Positions 53,821 to 62,464 of a DNA stretch of 64,000 bases are shown piece by piece (position 1 is the first letter of the stretch; every line of letters starts with the position of its first letter). The stretch spans positions 372,001 to 436,000 of the forward strand of contig JTDA01000001.1 of the NCBI GenBank assembly GCA_000803105.1, read 5' to 3'. The stretch comes from Coprobacter secundus (GTDB taxonomy: Bacteria > Bacteroidota > Bacteroidia > Bacteroidales > Coprobacteraceae). A program made the translations under genes and the position numbers. The notes below the pieces were generated by a model. The model worked only from the letters and a program-made list of their open reading frames with translations. It had not been told where the DNA came from and ran no database searches.

Positions 53821-54507
53821 TTATTTTCCTGTCTCTTCGTCACGAACGATATACTTCTCTATATCCTGATTTGACATTGATTTTGGATAAGAATCTTTTA
53901 TTTTCTGGTACATTTCCAATGCCTTTTTCTTATTTCCCAACTTTTCATAAACAGTTGCTGCTTTTTTCAGATAAATAGGACTTAGCATATCATTATCGGC
54001 TTTCTTCGCTGCTCTTTCAAAATATCCGACACCTTCTTCATATTTATCCATATTCACATAGCAATCTCCTATTGTACCGATAATTGCCGGAGAGATAAAC
54101 TCTTCGTCAGCATCAAAATTTTTCAAATAAGTAATAGCCTCATCATATTTGCCCAGATTATATAAACTCAACCCTGAATATGCAGCAGCCAAATTCCCGG
54201 CTTTGGTAGAACTATATTCATCTGCTATTGCCTTAAAACCAATAAAATCGGCTCCATTTCCTTGTAATGCCAATTGGAATGAATCTTTTTCGAAATAAAA
54301 TACTCCTTTATACATTTCTGCCTGAGCTTTATTTTCACGAGGCAAAACATAAAAATGACGAACACCGATAATTGCCGATACAATAATAACAATAGCTAAA
54401 AGTCCCAATAAAATAGGTTTCTGATATTGTTGTATAAATTGCTCTGAACTGCTAAGAGCGGCGTTTACTTTGTCCAACTCGTCTAATTCTTTCTTTTCGT
54501 GTGACAT
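53821..54507 (-). CDS. Membrane-anchored tetratricopeptide repeat protein
   Basis: The 228-residue protein has a short cytoplasmic N-terminus, one membrane helix (about residues 33-52, PILLGLLAIVIIVSAIIG), and a periplasmic part with TPR-like repeats, for example AAYSGLSLYNLGKYDEAITY, DCYVNMDKYEEGVGYFERA and KAATVYEKLGNKKKALEMY. This looks like the YfgM/BamD-like class of envelope scaffold proteins. It is divergent from recF. A -7 box TACTTTTG lies on the minus strand at 54563-54570. Confidence 0.87.
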   Translation of the reverse strand: MSHEKKELDELDKVNAALSSSEQFIQQYQKPILLGLLAIVIIVSAIIGVRHFYVLPRENKAQAEMYKGVFYFEKDSFQLALQGNGADFIGFKAIADEYSSTKAGNLAAAYSGLSLYNLGKYDEAITYLKNFDADEEFISPAIIGTIGDCYVNMDKYEEGVGYFERAAKKADNDMLSPIYLKKAATVYEKLGNKKKALEMYQKIKDSYPKSMSNQDIEKYIVRDEETGK

Positions 54508-54686
54508 ATTTCTTTTTATTTTATTTCTATAAAACTGTAAGTATAAAGATTTAATTGGTTGACAAAAGTAATTTATTTCTGTATATAAATAAAATTTCCG
54601 CCCTACTTTTTTATATCTGCTACCTTAATATCTCGTTTTTAGCCTGTTTTCACATATCAAAAACTCAAAAAGTAAAAAACTTTATG

Positions 54687-54694
54687 TACGTTTG
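54687..54694 (+). promoter_or_regulatory. Predicted recF promoter, -7 box
   Basis: TACGTTTG fits TANNTTTG and lies 21 bases before recF, implying a very short leader. No -33 TTTG at the right spacing. Confidence 0.5.
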
Positions 54695-54715
54695 CAACAA
54701 TAAATCTTATTAGAA

Positions 54716-55819
54716 ATGATATTGAATCGCCTTTCTATTCTAAACTTCAAAAATATTGCGCAAGCCGATTTGGAATTATCATCGGGTATCAACTGTTTTT
54801 TAGGTAATAATGGAATGGGCAAAACAAATCTTCTCGACGCAGTATACTACCTCTCATTCTGTAAAAGCAGTACGAATGTCATCGATTCGCAAAATATCAA
54901 ACACGAAGAGAATTTTTTCATGCTGCAAGGATATTATGACAGAGACGGAGTGCCCGAAGAACTATACTGCGGATTGAAACGAAAACAAAAAAAACAGTTC
55001 AAACGAAATAAGAAAGAATACAGCCGCTTGTCTGACCATATCGGATTCGTGCCTTTGGTATTGGTATCACCGGCCGATTCCGAACTTATAAGAGGCGGAA
55101 GTGATGAACGACGGAAATTCCTCGACTTGGTAATTTCTCAATTCGATAAAGATTACCTCAACACACTTATCCGGTATAATAAAGCTTCGGCCCAACGCAA
55201 TGCCTTGCTGAAAGACGACGTTACCGAAGCATCGCTATATGAAATCTGGGAAGAACAAATGGCTCTATATGGCTTGTCAATCTATAACTCCCGCAAGGCC
55301 TTCTTACAAGAGTTTATCCCCGTTTTTCAAGAATTTTACGATTATATTTCCATCGGTAGTGAAGAAGTAAAATTAGAATATACATCCGACATTGTGCGAG
55401 GTGACTTATCAAAGCAACTCGCGTCAGTCAGAGACAGAGACCGCATTTTAGGTTATACTACCCGAGGTATTCATCGGGATGATTTGGAGATGAGGTTAGG
55501 TGAATACCCTATGAAACGAATCGGGTCACAAGGACAAAACAAAACGTTTTTAGTAGCTCTCAAACTTGCTCAATTTGATTTTTTAAATAAAAACGGCACA
55601 ACCCCTATACTTCTCCTCGATGATATCTTCGACAAGTTAGACGCCCACCGAGTAGAAAGAATCATAAAACTCGTCTCAGGGGAGCGTTTTGGACAAATAT
55701 TCATTACAGATACTAACCGGAAATATCTCGACGAAATTATCAAACAAACAGGAAACAGTTATCATTTGTATAATGTCGATGACGGAAATATAACTCGAAG
55801 CAAGGAGGATGCTTTATGA
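54716..55819 (+). CDS. recF: DNA replication and repair protein RecF
   Basis: RecF is an SMC-like ATPase that helps load RecA at single-strand gaps. The 367-residue protein has the Walker A GNNGMGKT at residues 30-37, the signature region GSQGQNKTFLVALKLAQ, and a Walker B LLLDDIFDKLD near residue 300. Its stop overlaps the start of a DUF721 gene as ATGA. In many bacteria recF lies near dnaA-dnaN at the origin; those genes are not here. Confidence 0.96.
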   Translation: MILNRLSILNFKNIAQADLELSSGINCFLGNNGMGKTNLLDAVYYLSFCKSSTNVIDSQNIKHEENFFMLQGYYDRDGVPEELYCGLKRKQKKQFKRNKKEYSRLSDHIGFVPLVLVSPADSELIRGGSDERRKFLDLVISQFDKDYLNTLIRYNKASAQRNALLKDDVTEASLYEIWEEQMALYGLSIYNSRKAFLQEFIPVFQEFYDYISIGSEEVKLEYTSDIVRGDLSKQLASVRDRDRILGYTTRGIHRDDLEMRLGEYPMKRIGSQGQNKTFLVALKLAQFDFLNKNGTTPILLLDDIFDKLDAHRVERIIKLVSGERFGQIFITDTNRKYLDEIIKQTGNSYHLYNVDDGNITRSKEDAL

Positions 55820-56106
55820 AAAAACAAGAAGCTCAATCTATCGGTGAAATAATTTCCCAGCTATTAAAAGACCAAAATCTCGATGTAAAATTAAACGAGA
55901 CGAAACTCATAAAGTCTTGGAATAGTCTTCTCGGAGATTCCGTCGCCCGCTATACGACAAAACTCTATATACACAATCGCATATTATATGTGCAGCTATC
56001 ATCTGCAGTCCTTCGTAACGAATTGAGCATGTGTCGAAATATGCTGATACAACGTTTGAACAAATACATAGGTACGGAAGTTATTACTGACATAATTTTT
56101 AAATAA
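55816..56106 (+). CDS. DUF721 (DciA-like) protein
   Basis: The 96-residue protein is a small DUF721 member, with SIGEIISQLLKDQNLDVKL near the start and LYVQLSSAVLRNELSMCRN in the middle. DciA of this family loads the replicative helicase in bacteria that lack DnaC/DnaI. Its overlap with recF by 4 bases implies coupled translation and fits the often-seen recF-dciA neighbourhood. The helicase-loading role is inferred. Confidence 0.82.
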   Translation: MKKQEAQSIGEIISQLLKDQNLDVKLNETKLIKSWNSLLGDSVARYTTKLYIHNRILYVQLSSAVLRNELSMCRNMLIQRLNKYIGTEVITDIIFK

Positions 56107-56119
56107 AAACAATTATAAA

Positions 56120-56554
56120 ATGGAAACTCCAGAATTTAAACATATCGTCCCCCTACAAATAAGATTCAATGATATCGATGCCTTAGGGCATCTCAACAAT
56201 TCTGTATATTTTTCTTTTTACGATTTGGGAAAAGCCTCTTACTTCGAAACGGTAAAAGGAAAAGAAATCGACTGGAAAGATGCAGATATCGTCATTGCTA
56301 ATATACACGCAGACTTTTTCTCTCCGGTATTTTTTAAAGATTCCATCGCCGTACAAACTACCGTCGCAGAAATAGGCAATAAGAGTATGCGGGTTTTACA
56401 ACAAATTATCAATATCCAAACAAAAGAAATAAAAGCTGAATGTAGTACTATCATGGTCGGGTTCGACATCAAACTATCTGCTGCTAAAGAAATCTCTGAA
56501 ACCTGGAGAAAATGCATAAGTCAATACGAAGGCAGAGACTTGAGCTGTAAATAG
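56120..56554 (+). CDS. Acyl-CoA thioesterase, hot-dog fold (YbgC-like)
   Basis: The 144-residue protein is a single hot-dog domain with RFNDIDALGHLNNSVYFSF near residues 15-33; an Asp and the His24/Asn26 pair match the 4-hydroxybenzoyl-CoA thioesterase branch. It hydrolyses an acyl-CoA, though substrate and pathway are unknown. It follows the DUF721 gene by 13 bases and converges on the WG-repeat lipoprotein gene. Confidence 0.88.
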   Translation: METPEFKHIVPLQIRFNDIDALGHLNNSVYFSFYDLGKASYFETVKGKEIDWKDADIVIANIHADFFSPVFFKDSIAVQTTVAEIGNKSMRVLQQIINIQTKEIKAECSTIMVGFDIKLSAAKEISETWRKCISQYEGRDLSCK

Positions 56555-56564
56555 GCTCATTCTA

Positions 56565-57761
56565 TCAATTATCGGTACTTTGAGACTCTCCGTAAACAGA
56601 TGTTCCCGATATTGTGTTTGCCAACCGTTCGTTTTGTACATACAAATACGACGAATATCCGTAAGGCAGGCAATACACATCATCACTAATATCATAAAAA
56701 CGTAAGGGTATATGCAGCTCTCCCTGTCCGTTGACAAACCCAATCTTATTATCACTCTGAACAACCGCTACTTTCCCGGTAAAGGATACAGAATTTTCAT
56801 ATTGAGGCATTATCTTCATTTTACCCTTTTTATCGATAAAGCCCCACTTTCCGTTCAGTAGAACAGGAGCCAATGCAAACCCATTAAACGGCCGTACAGC
56901 ATCATATACGGCATCAATAATTACGCGACCATCTTCATCACACCAACCCCACTTCTTTCCTTGCCGAATCATATAATTATTACCATCTACAGACATTGCA
57001 TCAAAACGAGGAGTAACGACATATTTCCCGTCACGACCTATCAGCCCGCATTTTCCTCCAACTTGGACAATCGCCCTTTGGTTAGAGTCAAACCTCAGAT
57101 TCCCCGATTCATATGGGTTATTATAATCTACCCTATTAAAATCTTTCTCAAATAAAGCAGGGATAACCATCGCTCCCGAACAATCTATAAATCCCCACTT
57201 CCCTCCCACCGTACGCACAGCAGCCAAACCATGAGAAAACAAATCGGCATCAATATATTGGGGTATAACTATAATTTCTCCTTTTTTATTGATATACCCG
57301 AAAAGTGGAGCATTTCGATTTTTTATAACTGAAAAAAGGGCCATCTCATCAAAAAAAGTACTTACAGAAAAAGCACTGTCCAAAACTATCTCAACTTCTC
57401 CTGACGTATTAATCGCTTGAGGTACATCCCCCGGAAGAACCACCCATGCCAAACCTTCATTAAAGCACGTCGCCTGGCTGTATCGGGCAGGTATCACAAA
57501 ATCACCTTCCCTATCAATATAGCCATAATATGTGTTATTCCCTTCTTCTATGGATACGACCGCAAGGCCCTCTCTGAACAAAGATGCAGAACAAAAATTT
57601 TTATCAATGGCAACATTTCCATCTGCATCAATATATTGCCAATATTCTCCAGTCTGCACAGGATACAGCTCTATCCGATTCTTTTCACCTGTACAACCCC
57701 AAAGAATACAAAAGTATCCCAAAATCAAACTTCGGGTTATAAAATCCATCATAATTTTCAT
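56565..57761 (-). CDS. WG-repeat lipoprotein
   Basis: The 398-residue protein begins with a lipoprotein signal (lipobox LWGC, cysteine at residue 23) and consists mainly of WG repeats of about 50 residues: WQYIDADGNVAI, YGYIDREGDFVI, WGFIDCSGAMVI, WGWCDEDGRVII and WGFIDKKGKMKI, each a short beta unit. It is 2 bases downstream of a second WG-repeat gene, so they form an operon. WG repeats serve as protein-interaction surfaces; no binding partner is known. The stop is about 10 bases from the convergent thioesterase gene. Confidence 0.88.
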   Translation of the reverse strand: MKIMMDFITRSLILGYFCILWGCTGEKNRIELYPVQTGEYWQYIDADGNVAIDKNFCSASLFREGLAVVSIEEGNNTYYGYIDREGDFVIPARYSQATCFNEGLAWVVLPGDVPQAINTSGEVEIVLDSAFSVSTFFDEMALFSVIKNRNAPLFGYINKKGEIIVIPQYIDADLFSHGLAAVRTVGGKWGFIDCSGAMVIPALFEKDFNRVDYNNPYESGNLRFDSNQRAIVQVGGKCGLIGRDGKYVVTPRFDAMSVDGNNYMIRQGKKWGWCDEDGRVIIDAVYDAVRPFNGFALAPVLLNGKWGFIDKKGKMKIMPQYENSVSFTGKVAVVQSDNKIGFVNGQGELHIPLRFYDISDDVYCLPYGYSSYLYVQNERLANTISGTSVYGESQSTDN

Positions 57762-57763
57762 AT

Positions 57764-58882
57764 TTACCGATGGTAAGAATGGTCTGTATCCACTATGACA
57801 TAATATGATTGACCATCCAATGCATTAGAAATATAATCCCTACTGATTTTATCATATTGAGGATTTATTACATAACGTCCATCCTCATTTATAAAGCCTA
57901 TACGAGTACTGGTCCACACAACAGCCTGTTTCCCTACAAAAGGCAACGCCATATCAAACTGACGTTTTATCTTGATTTTTCCCTTTCTGTTAATATAGGC
58001 CCATTTCCCATCTATCCGTACAGGAGCCAACGGTGCATCATAAAAATTAAAACCTTTCTCAAAACGAGGCTCTATAACTATAGAACCATCTTCATTGCAC
58101 CATCCCCATTTTTTGTTCTTTTCTATCAAAAGCCATTTCCCGTCCGCACGCATATGACTGTATTCGGGAGCTACAACACCCTCACCTTTTTCATTAATTA
58201 CTCCCCATAATCCATTCACACAGACAATTGCCCGATCTTCCCGATAAAAAGGCTTCACTTTATCAAACATATAATCGATAATCACCTCTCCTGTTTTATC
58301 GATATATCCCCATTTACCTTTTTCATTCATTACTGCAGCTTTCCCAAAAGAAAAACTTCCGGCATTCTTAAAATGAGTATCAATAATTGTTTCCCCATTA
58401 CGATTTACAAATCCCCAAAAAGAGCCTTTGGGCTCTTTTATAGAATAGGCCGCCATACCCTCACTGAAACATAATACATTCTCTGCCTCACGGAGAGTAA
58501 ACTTCAACTCACCTTTCTTATTGATGGCACACGGAGCCTCCCCCTGCTTAACGACCCATGCAAGGCCTTCGCTAAATACCGTAGCTCGTTTGTAAAGAGG
58601 CGCTATAACAAACTCCCCGTCTTCATCAATATACCCATATTCCTGTTCTCGACCCTGTGTCTGTACAAGTGCCAGATTTTCCCTAAAAAGAGAACTTTCC
58701 GAATACTTTCCCCAAAAAACTGATTCGTCATTATCGTTGATATAACGGCATGTATCTTCTGCCCATACAGGTACCAACGAAACAGAATCGATGCGACTTT
58801 TACCTTTATCTCCACAAGAAAAAGCTCCGAACACTATCAGCAAAAATAAAGATAAAAAACTTTTTTTTCCAAGAACAACCAT
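57764..58882 (-). CDS. WG-repeat lipoprotein, paralogue
   Basis: The 372-residue protein has a lipobox with cysteine near residue 23 (GAFSC) and tandem WG repeats: YGYIDEDGEFVI, WGFVNRNGETII, WGYIDKTGEVII, WGVINEKGEGVV, WGWCNEDGSIVI and WAYINRKGKIKI. It is colinear with the downstream protein and shares the FEKGFNFYD-type and KRQFDMALPF-type blocks, so the pair arose by duplication. A -7 box TATCTTTG on the minus strand lies at 58935-58942. Outer-membrane or periplasmic location is inferred from the lipobox. Confidence 0.88.
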   Translation of the reverse strand: MVVLGKKSFLSLFLLIVFGAFSCGDKGKSRIDSVSLVPVWAEDTCRYINDNDESVFWGKYSESSLFRENLALVQTQGREQEYGYIDEDGEFVIAPLYKRATVFSEGLAWVVKQGEAPCAINKKGELKFTLREAENVLCFSEGMAAYSIKEPKGSFWGFVNRNGETIIDTHFKNAGSFSFGKAAVMNEKGKWGYIDKTGEVIIDYMFDKVKPFYREDRAIVCVNGLWGVINEKGEGVVAPEYSHMRADGKWLLIEKNKKWGWCNEDGSIVIEPRFEKGFNFYDAPLAPVRIDGKWAYINRKGKIKIKRQFDMALPFVGKQAVVWTSTRIGFINEDGRYVINPQYDKISRDYISNALDGQSYYVIVDTDHSYHR

Positions 58883-58958
58883 AGGACTTATTATTTATGA
58901 GAAAATAAAATATTATACATATCACCTGCCTATACAAAGATACATCTTTTTTCAACAC

Positions 58959-58990
58959 AAAAACGGAGAGTAATACATTTTTACCCTCCG
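58959..58990 (-). terminator. Terminator after the acyltransferase pair
   Basis: On the minus strand CGGAGGGTAA pairs with TTACTCTCCG with one mismatch, followed by TTTTTG. It is between glsB and the WG-repeat operon. Confidence 0.85.
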
Positions 58991-59019
58991 CTCACAAAAC
59001 TCTTTCCTTTATAAAAATG

Positions 59020-59967
59020 CTATACAAGCTTGATTGTACCTACTTTATCATAAGTCTCAATATGTCTATTTCTCTTTTCTTCCAAAATTTCATTTACCGC
59101 AATCAATATGCCCGATTCCTCTACATCACCAAACTCATCATTGATTGCCGTCCCAAACATTTTCATCATAGGAGACAATCCCATATATGCATTTACCAAC
59201 GGAGGAATATTATATCCCAAAGCCCGAACCTCTTGATTCAATATCCTATAATTTTCCTTAAAATCATCAGAGGGGAAAAGCTTCTCCATTTCCTTAACAT
59301 CTGTAGTAGTCTGTAAAGGAGTACGCGGCCATACCAACTTTTCCTTATCAGGGAAATGTTTATTCAAAAAATAGAGAATCATATCCCGTCCACGTGTTGA
59401 GTAGCTCGGATACATAGTTACCTTTCCGAAAAAATATTCTATCTGCGGGTAGTCTACGGTCAGAGCTCCCAATCCATCCCAAAGATTATCTAAAGCATAC
59501 AGGCCCTTTGCTCCTGCCCGGGACGACTGATACTCCAAAGTTACGAACGAACGTCCGAGTTCAAGAGTATAAGGCATATATTCATCTATAAATTTTTTAG
59601 AAAAATCAAACATATGGGAGGTTGCAATTATCGGCCTTCCGAGAGAATCATATTTGACATTCTCACCCAAAATAAAACGATAACCACCCAATATCTCCTC
59701 AGCCTCAGGATTCCAGACAATGAGCTGCTGGCACGGCTCCTCCATAGTATCATACTCATCAATATCACACGGCTTTCCCGTACCACCTCCCGCATAACGA
59801 AATGCGATTTCACGCAAACGCCCTATTTCTTTCAAAACATTGGGAGCATTATAACAATTAACGATATAAATTTCATTGTTTGCCTTACGCGTTTGGCGCA
59901 TAAAACGTTCCGGAGTAAGTTCTGCTTTTATCAGTTTTTTATCCACCGGTGCTATTATCTCTTCCAT
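59020..59967 (-). CDS. glsB: GNAT-family N-acyltransferase, predicted GlsB-type
   Basis: The 315-residue protein belongs to the OlsB/hemolysin-like acyl-ACP-dependent N-acyltransferases, with ELGRSFVTLEYQSSRAG and FFGKVTMYPSYSTRGRDMI as recognisable blocks. In Bacteroides thetaiotaomicron, glsB of this type adds a fatty acyl group to glycine in glycine-lipid synthesis, and glsA is the next-step O-acyltransferase next to it. Here the companion gene lies directly upstream (19 bases), matching that arrangement. The symbol is by analogy; ornithine as acceptor is also possible for the family. Confidence 0.8.
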   Translation of the reverse strand: MEEIIAPVDKKLIKAELTPERFMRQTRKANNEIYIVNCYNAPNVLKEIGRLREIAFRYAGGGTGKPCDIDEYDTMEEPCQQLIVWNPEAEEILGGYRFILGENVKYDSLGRPIIATSHMFDFSKKFIDEYMPYTLELGRSFVTLEYQSSRAGAKGLYALDNLWDGLGALTVDYPQIEYFFGKVTMYPSYSTRGRDMILYFLNKHFPDKEKLVWPRTPLQTTTDVKEMEKLFPSDDFKENYRILNQEVRALGYNIPPLVNAYMGLSPMMKMFGTAINDEFGDVEESGILIAVNEILEEKRNRHIETYDKVGTIKLV

Positions 59968-59986
59968 AATACTGATAATTTTTCTA

Positions 59987-60811
59987 TCATTTTTTTAAAT
60001 CGTAAACCTGCTTTTTTACCTCCGTAGCCCACTGTCCCAAAGTCTTGGTCCGGTCGAATGTCTGCCAAGGTATCGGCTTGCCAAAATATATAGTAAACGT
60101 TTTATTTTCACTTTTAAACATTTCGCAGGGTAAATATATCAACTCAATATTAAATTTCAGCCCTAACATTTTCCTGATTCTTGCAAAACGGTAAAAGAAT
60201 TTTGAGTTAAGACCATCAAAATATACCGGAACCACATCCCGTTGATATTGAATCGTCTTTGCGATGAATGTTTTCTTCCACTCTAAATCTTGTACTCCTC
60301 CCGGCTGCAACCGCGAACACAATCCGGCAGGAAATACTAAAATCTGATCATCTGACTCATAAGCCTTTCGTATCTCTTCGGCCGAGTCCTTCGCCTGCCC
60401 TCCATACTTATTAATAGGCAGAAAAACAGGAGCTAAGGGCTTCACATTCATCAATAAATCGTTGACCAGAAATTTTATTTTAGAATCATACTTGCTTCCC
60501 AAAACAGAAACTAAACTTATACCGTCGAGACCTCCTAAAGGATGATTAGAGGCAAATGTGAAACGCCCCTTTTCCGGAATATTTTCTGCACCGACAAGGT
60601 TGACGGTTACATTTAATTCATGAAGCAATGAATTTGCAAAGTCCACACCTTCATCCCCGTTATAAGTACGTAAGATGTAATTCATGCGCTCCTGGCAAAT
60701 TGTCTTTTCAAGAAAACGGTAAGCGAACCCAGGGAGCTTTTTCCCCAACCCCGGGGCCTTCGTCTTTATAATTCGCTCAATGTCTAATTGTAGCGGTAAT
60801 TCTTTATCCAT
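59987..60811 (-). CDS. glsA: 1-acylglycerol-3-phosphate-like O-acyltransferase, predicted GlsA-type
   Basis: The 274-residue protein has the PlsC-type motifs: NHPLGGLDG near residue 90, an NHxxxxD acyltransferase site, and VFPAGLCSRLQPGGVQDLEW, its FPEGTR-like acceptor block. The pairing with the N-acyltransferase suggests it adds the second acyl chain to N-acylglycine, completing glycine lipids. It is first in the operon; a -7 box TACTTTTG on the minus strand lies at 60839-60846. A general PlsC in phospholipid synthesis is the main alternative. Confidence 0.78.
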   Translation of the reverse strand: MDKELPLQLDIERIIKTKAPGLGKKLPGFAYRFLEKTICQERMNYILRTYNGDEGVDFANSLLHELNVTVNLVGAENIPEKGRFTFASNHPLGGLDGISLVSVLGSKYDSKIKFLVNDLLMNVKPLAPVFLPINKYGGQAKDSAEEIRKAYESDDQILVFPAGLCSRLQPGGVQDLEWKKTFIAKTIQYQRDVVPVYFDGLNSKFFYRFARIRKMLGLKFNIELIYLPCEMFKSENKTFTIYFGKPIPWQTFDRTKTLGQWATEVKKQVYDLKK

Positions 60812-61122
60812 TTAACCTTTATACAAAAAGAAAGTGCACAAAAGTACATTATTTTTTTTAGAAAAATGCCAGTATTATACAATTCTGTTCTTTTTTTCGG
60901 AAATTATTATCGATTTGCCTTTTTTCAACGATTTTTTATACCATTTTTCATATCGACTTTTTTTAAATCTTTACAGAAAATAAACATTGCGAAATCCTTA
61001 ATTATCAAAAACTAACTGTTGATAACTTTTACATAAAAAATCGCTCTTTTCGTAAAGACAGATAAAAGAATTATTTCTAACTTTACCTGCTAAATCCGAG
61101 ATAGTTTTATTTTTAGGTAAAA
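60812..61122. other. Gene-free region ahead of the division cluster
   Basis: This AT-rich stretch holds the -7 box of glsA (60839-60846, minus strand) and one TTATCAACA-type word (minus strand, 61017-61025). The mraZ gene that often precedes rsmH is absent, and no ORF fits it. No repeat or RNA gene is seen. Confidence 0.5.
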
Positions 61123-62034
61123 ATGACGCAAAATCCTATATATCACATACCTGCTTTGCTCAATGAATGCATAGGCGGACTACACATTTCACCTTCCGGA
61201 ACATATGTAGATGTTACATTCGGTGGCGGTGGTCACTCCAACGCTATACTGACACAGCTCAATGCATCAGGGCGCCTCTATGCATTTGACCAGGATAAAG
61301 ATGCCGAAAAAAATATTATCAAAGATTCCAGATTTACTTTCATAAGAAGCAACTTTCGATTTCTGAAAAACTTTATGCGTTATCATAATGTACAAGAAAT
61401 CGACGGCCTATTAGCAGACTTAGGAGTTTCTTTTCATCATTTTGACGATGCTCACAGGGGATTTTCATTCCGTTTCGACGGGAAACTTGACATGCGAATG
61501 AACAATCGAGGGGGAGAATCGGCAGCCGATGTTATCAATAACTACAGTGAGGAACAACTCTCAGATATTTTTTATCTCTACGGAGAGTTAAAATCTTCAC
61601 GAAAAATCGCATCTGCCATAGTCAAGGCTCGAGACAACAAAAAGATAACCGAAACTCATGAGCTTTTAGAAATTATACAGCCATTCATCAACCGAAAACA
61701 GGAGAAAAAAGAACTGGCTCAACTATTTCAAGCTCTACGCATCGAAGTAAATCACGAAATGGATAGCTTGAAACGATTGCTAATACAGTCGACAGAATTA
61801 CTGAAACCAAGAGGAAGGCTTGTCGTTCTTACCTATCACTCTCTCGAAGACCGAATAGTAAAAAATTATTTTAAAACCGGAAACTTTGAAGGAAAAATAG
61901 AAACCGATTTTTATGGACGAATAAATACTCCGTTAAAACAAATCAATAATAAAGTAATCACTCCCACGGAAGAGGAAATAGAAAAAAATCCTCGTTCCAG
62001 AAGTGCAAAGCTCAGAATAGCAGAAAAAATATAA
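61123..62034 (+). CDS. rsmH: 16S rRNA m4C1402 methyltransferase
   Basis: RsmH (MraW) methylates N4 of C1402 in the ribosomal decoding centre. The 303-residue protein begins HIPALLNECIGGL, with TYVDVTFGGGGHSNAIL as the SAM-binding loop, LLADLGVSFHHFDDAHRGFSF as the signature, and a C-terminal YHSLEDRIVKNYF. It starts the division cluster here. The ftsL-like gene follows after 16 bases. Confidence 0.97.
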   Translation: MTQNPIYHIPALLNECIGGLHISPSGTYVDVTFGGGGHSNAILTQLNASGRLYAFDQDKDAEKNIIKDSRFTFIRSNFRFLKNFMRYHNVQEIDGLLADLGVSFHHFDDAHRGFSFRFDGKLDMRMNNRGGESAADVINNYSEEQLSDIFYLYGELKSSRKIASAIVKARDNKKITETHELLEIIQPFINRKQEKKELAQLFQALRIEVNHEMDSLKRLLIQSTELLKPRGRLVVLTYHSLEDRIVKNYFKTGNFEGKIETDFYGRINTPLKQINNKVITPTEEEIEKNPRSRSAKLRIAEKI

Positions 62035-62050
62035 CTATCAGTTTCGACAT

Positions 62051-62464
62051 ATGGAAGAAGAGATGACAAATAATAAAGAGACAATAAACAATGATACGCC
62101 AGAAGAGAAAAAAACGTTCATGCATTATATAAAAATTTTATATAAAGCCATGACCGATATTTTCAAAGGGCGAGGTATTTCAAATGAAGTCCTTATAAAT
62201 AGATGGAGAAGCATTGCCGTATTTATGATTCTCGTGCTCATCTATATAAGTAACAGATATACCTGCCAGCAAAAAATAGCCGAAATAGGTAGTTTGGAAA
62301 AGCAATTGACAGATATCCGGTACGAAGCTCTAACCTTGTCTTCCGAATTAATGGGCAGCAGTCGCCAATCACAAGTACAAGCACTGATAGAATCCAAAGG
62401 AATTTCTTTAGAAGAATCGAAACAGCCACCATTCAAATTGATAAAAAAAGCGACAGATAAATGA
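62051..62464 (+). CDS. ftsL: FtsL-like cell division protein
   Basis: The 137-residue protein has a charged cytoplasmic N-terminus, one membrane helix (about residues 56-75, AVFMILVLIYISN) and a periplasmic helical stretch with coiled-coil character (IAEIGSLEKQLTDIRYEALTL). This is the shape of FtsL, which joins FtsB and FtsQ at the septum. Sequence similarity among FtsL proteins is low, so the symbol rests on position between rsmH and ftsI and on topology. Its stop overlaps the ftsI start as ATGA. Confidence 0.8.
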   Translation: MEEEMTNNKETINNDTPEEKKTFMHYIKILYKAMTDIFKGRGISNEVLINRWRSIAVFMILVLIYISNRYTCQQKIAEIGSLEKQLTDIRYEALTLSSELMGSSRQSQVQALIESKGISLEESKQPPFKLIKKATDK

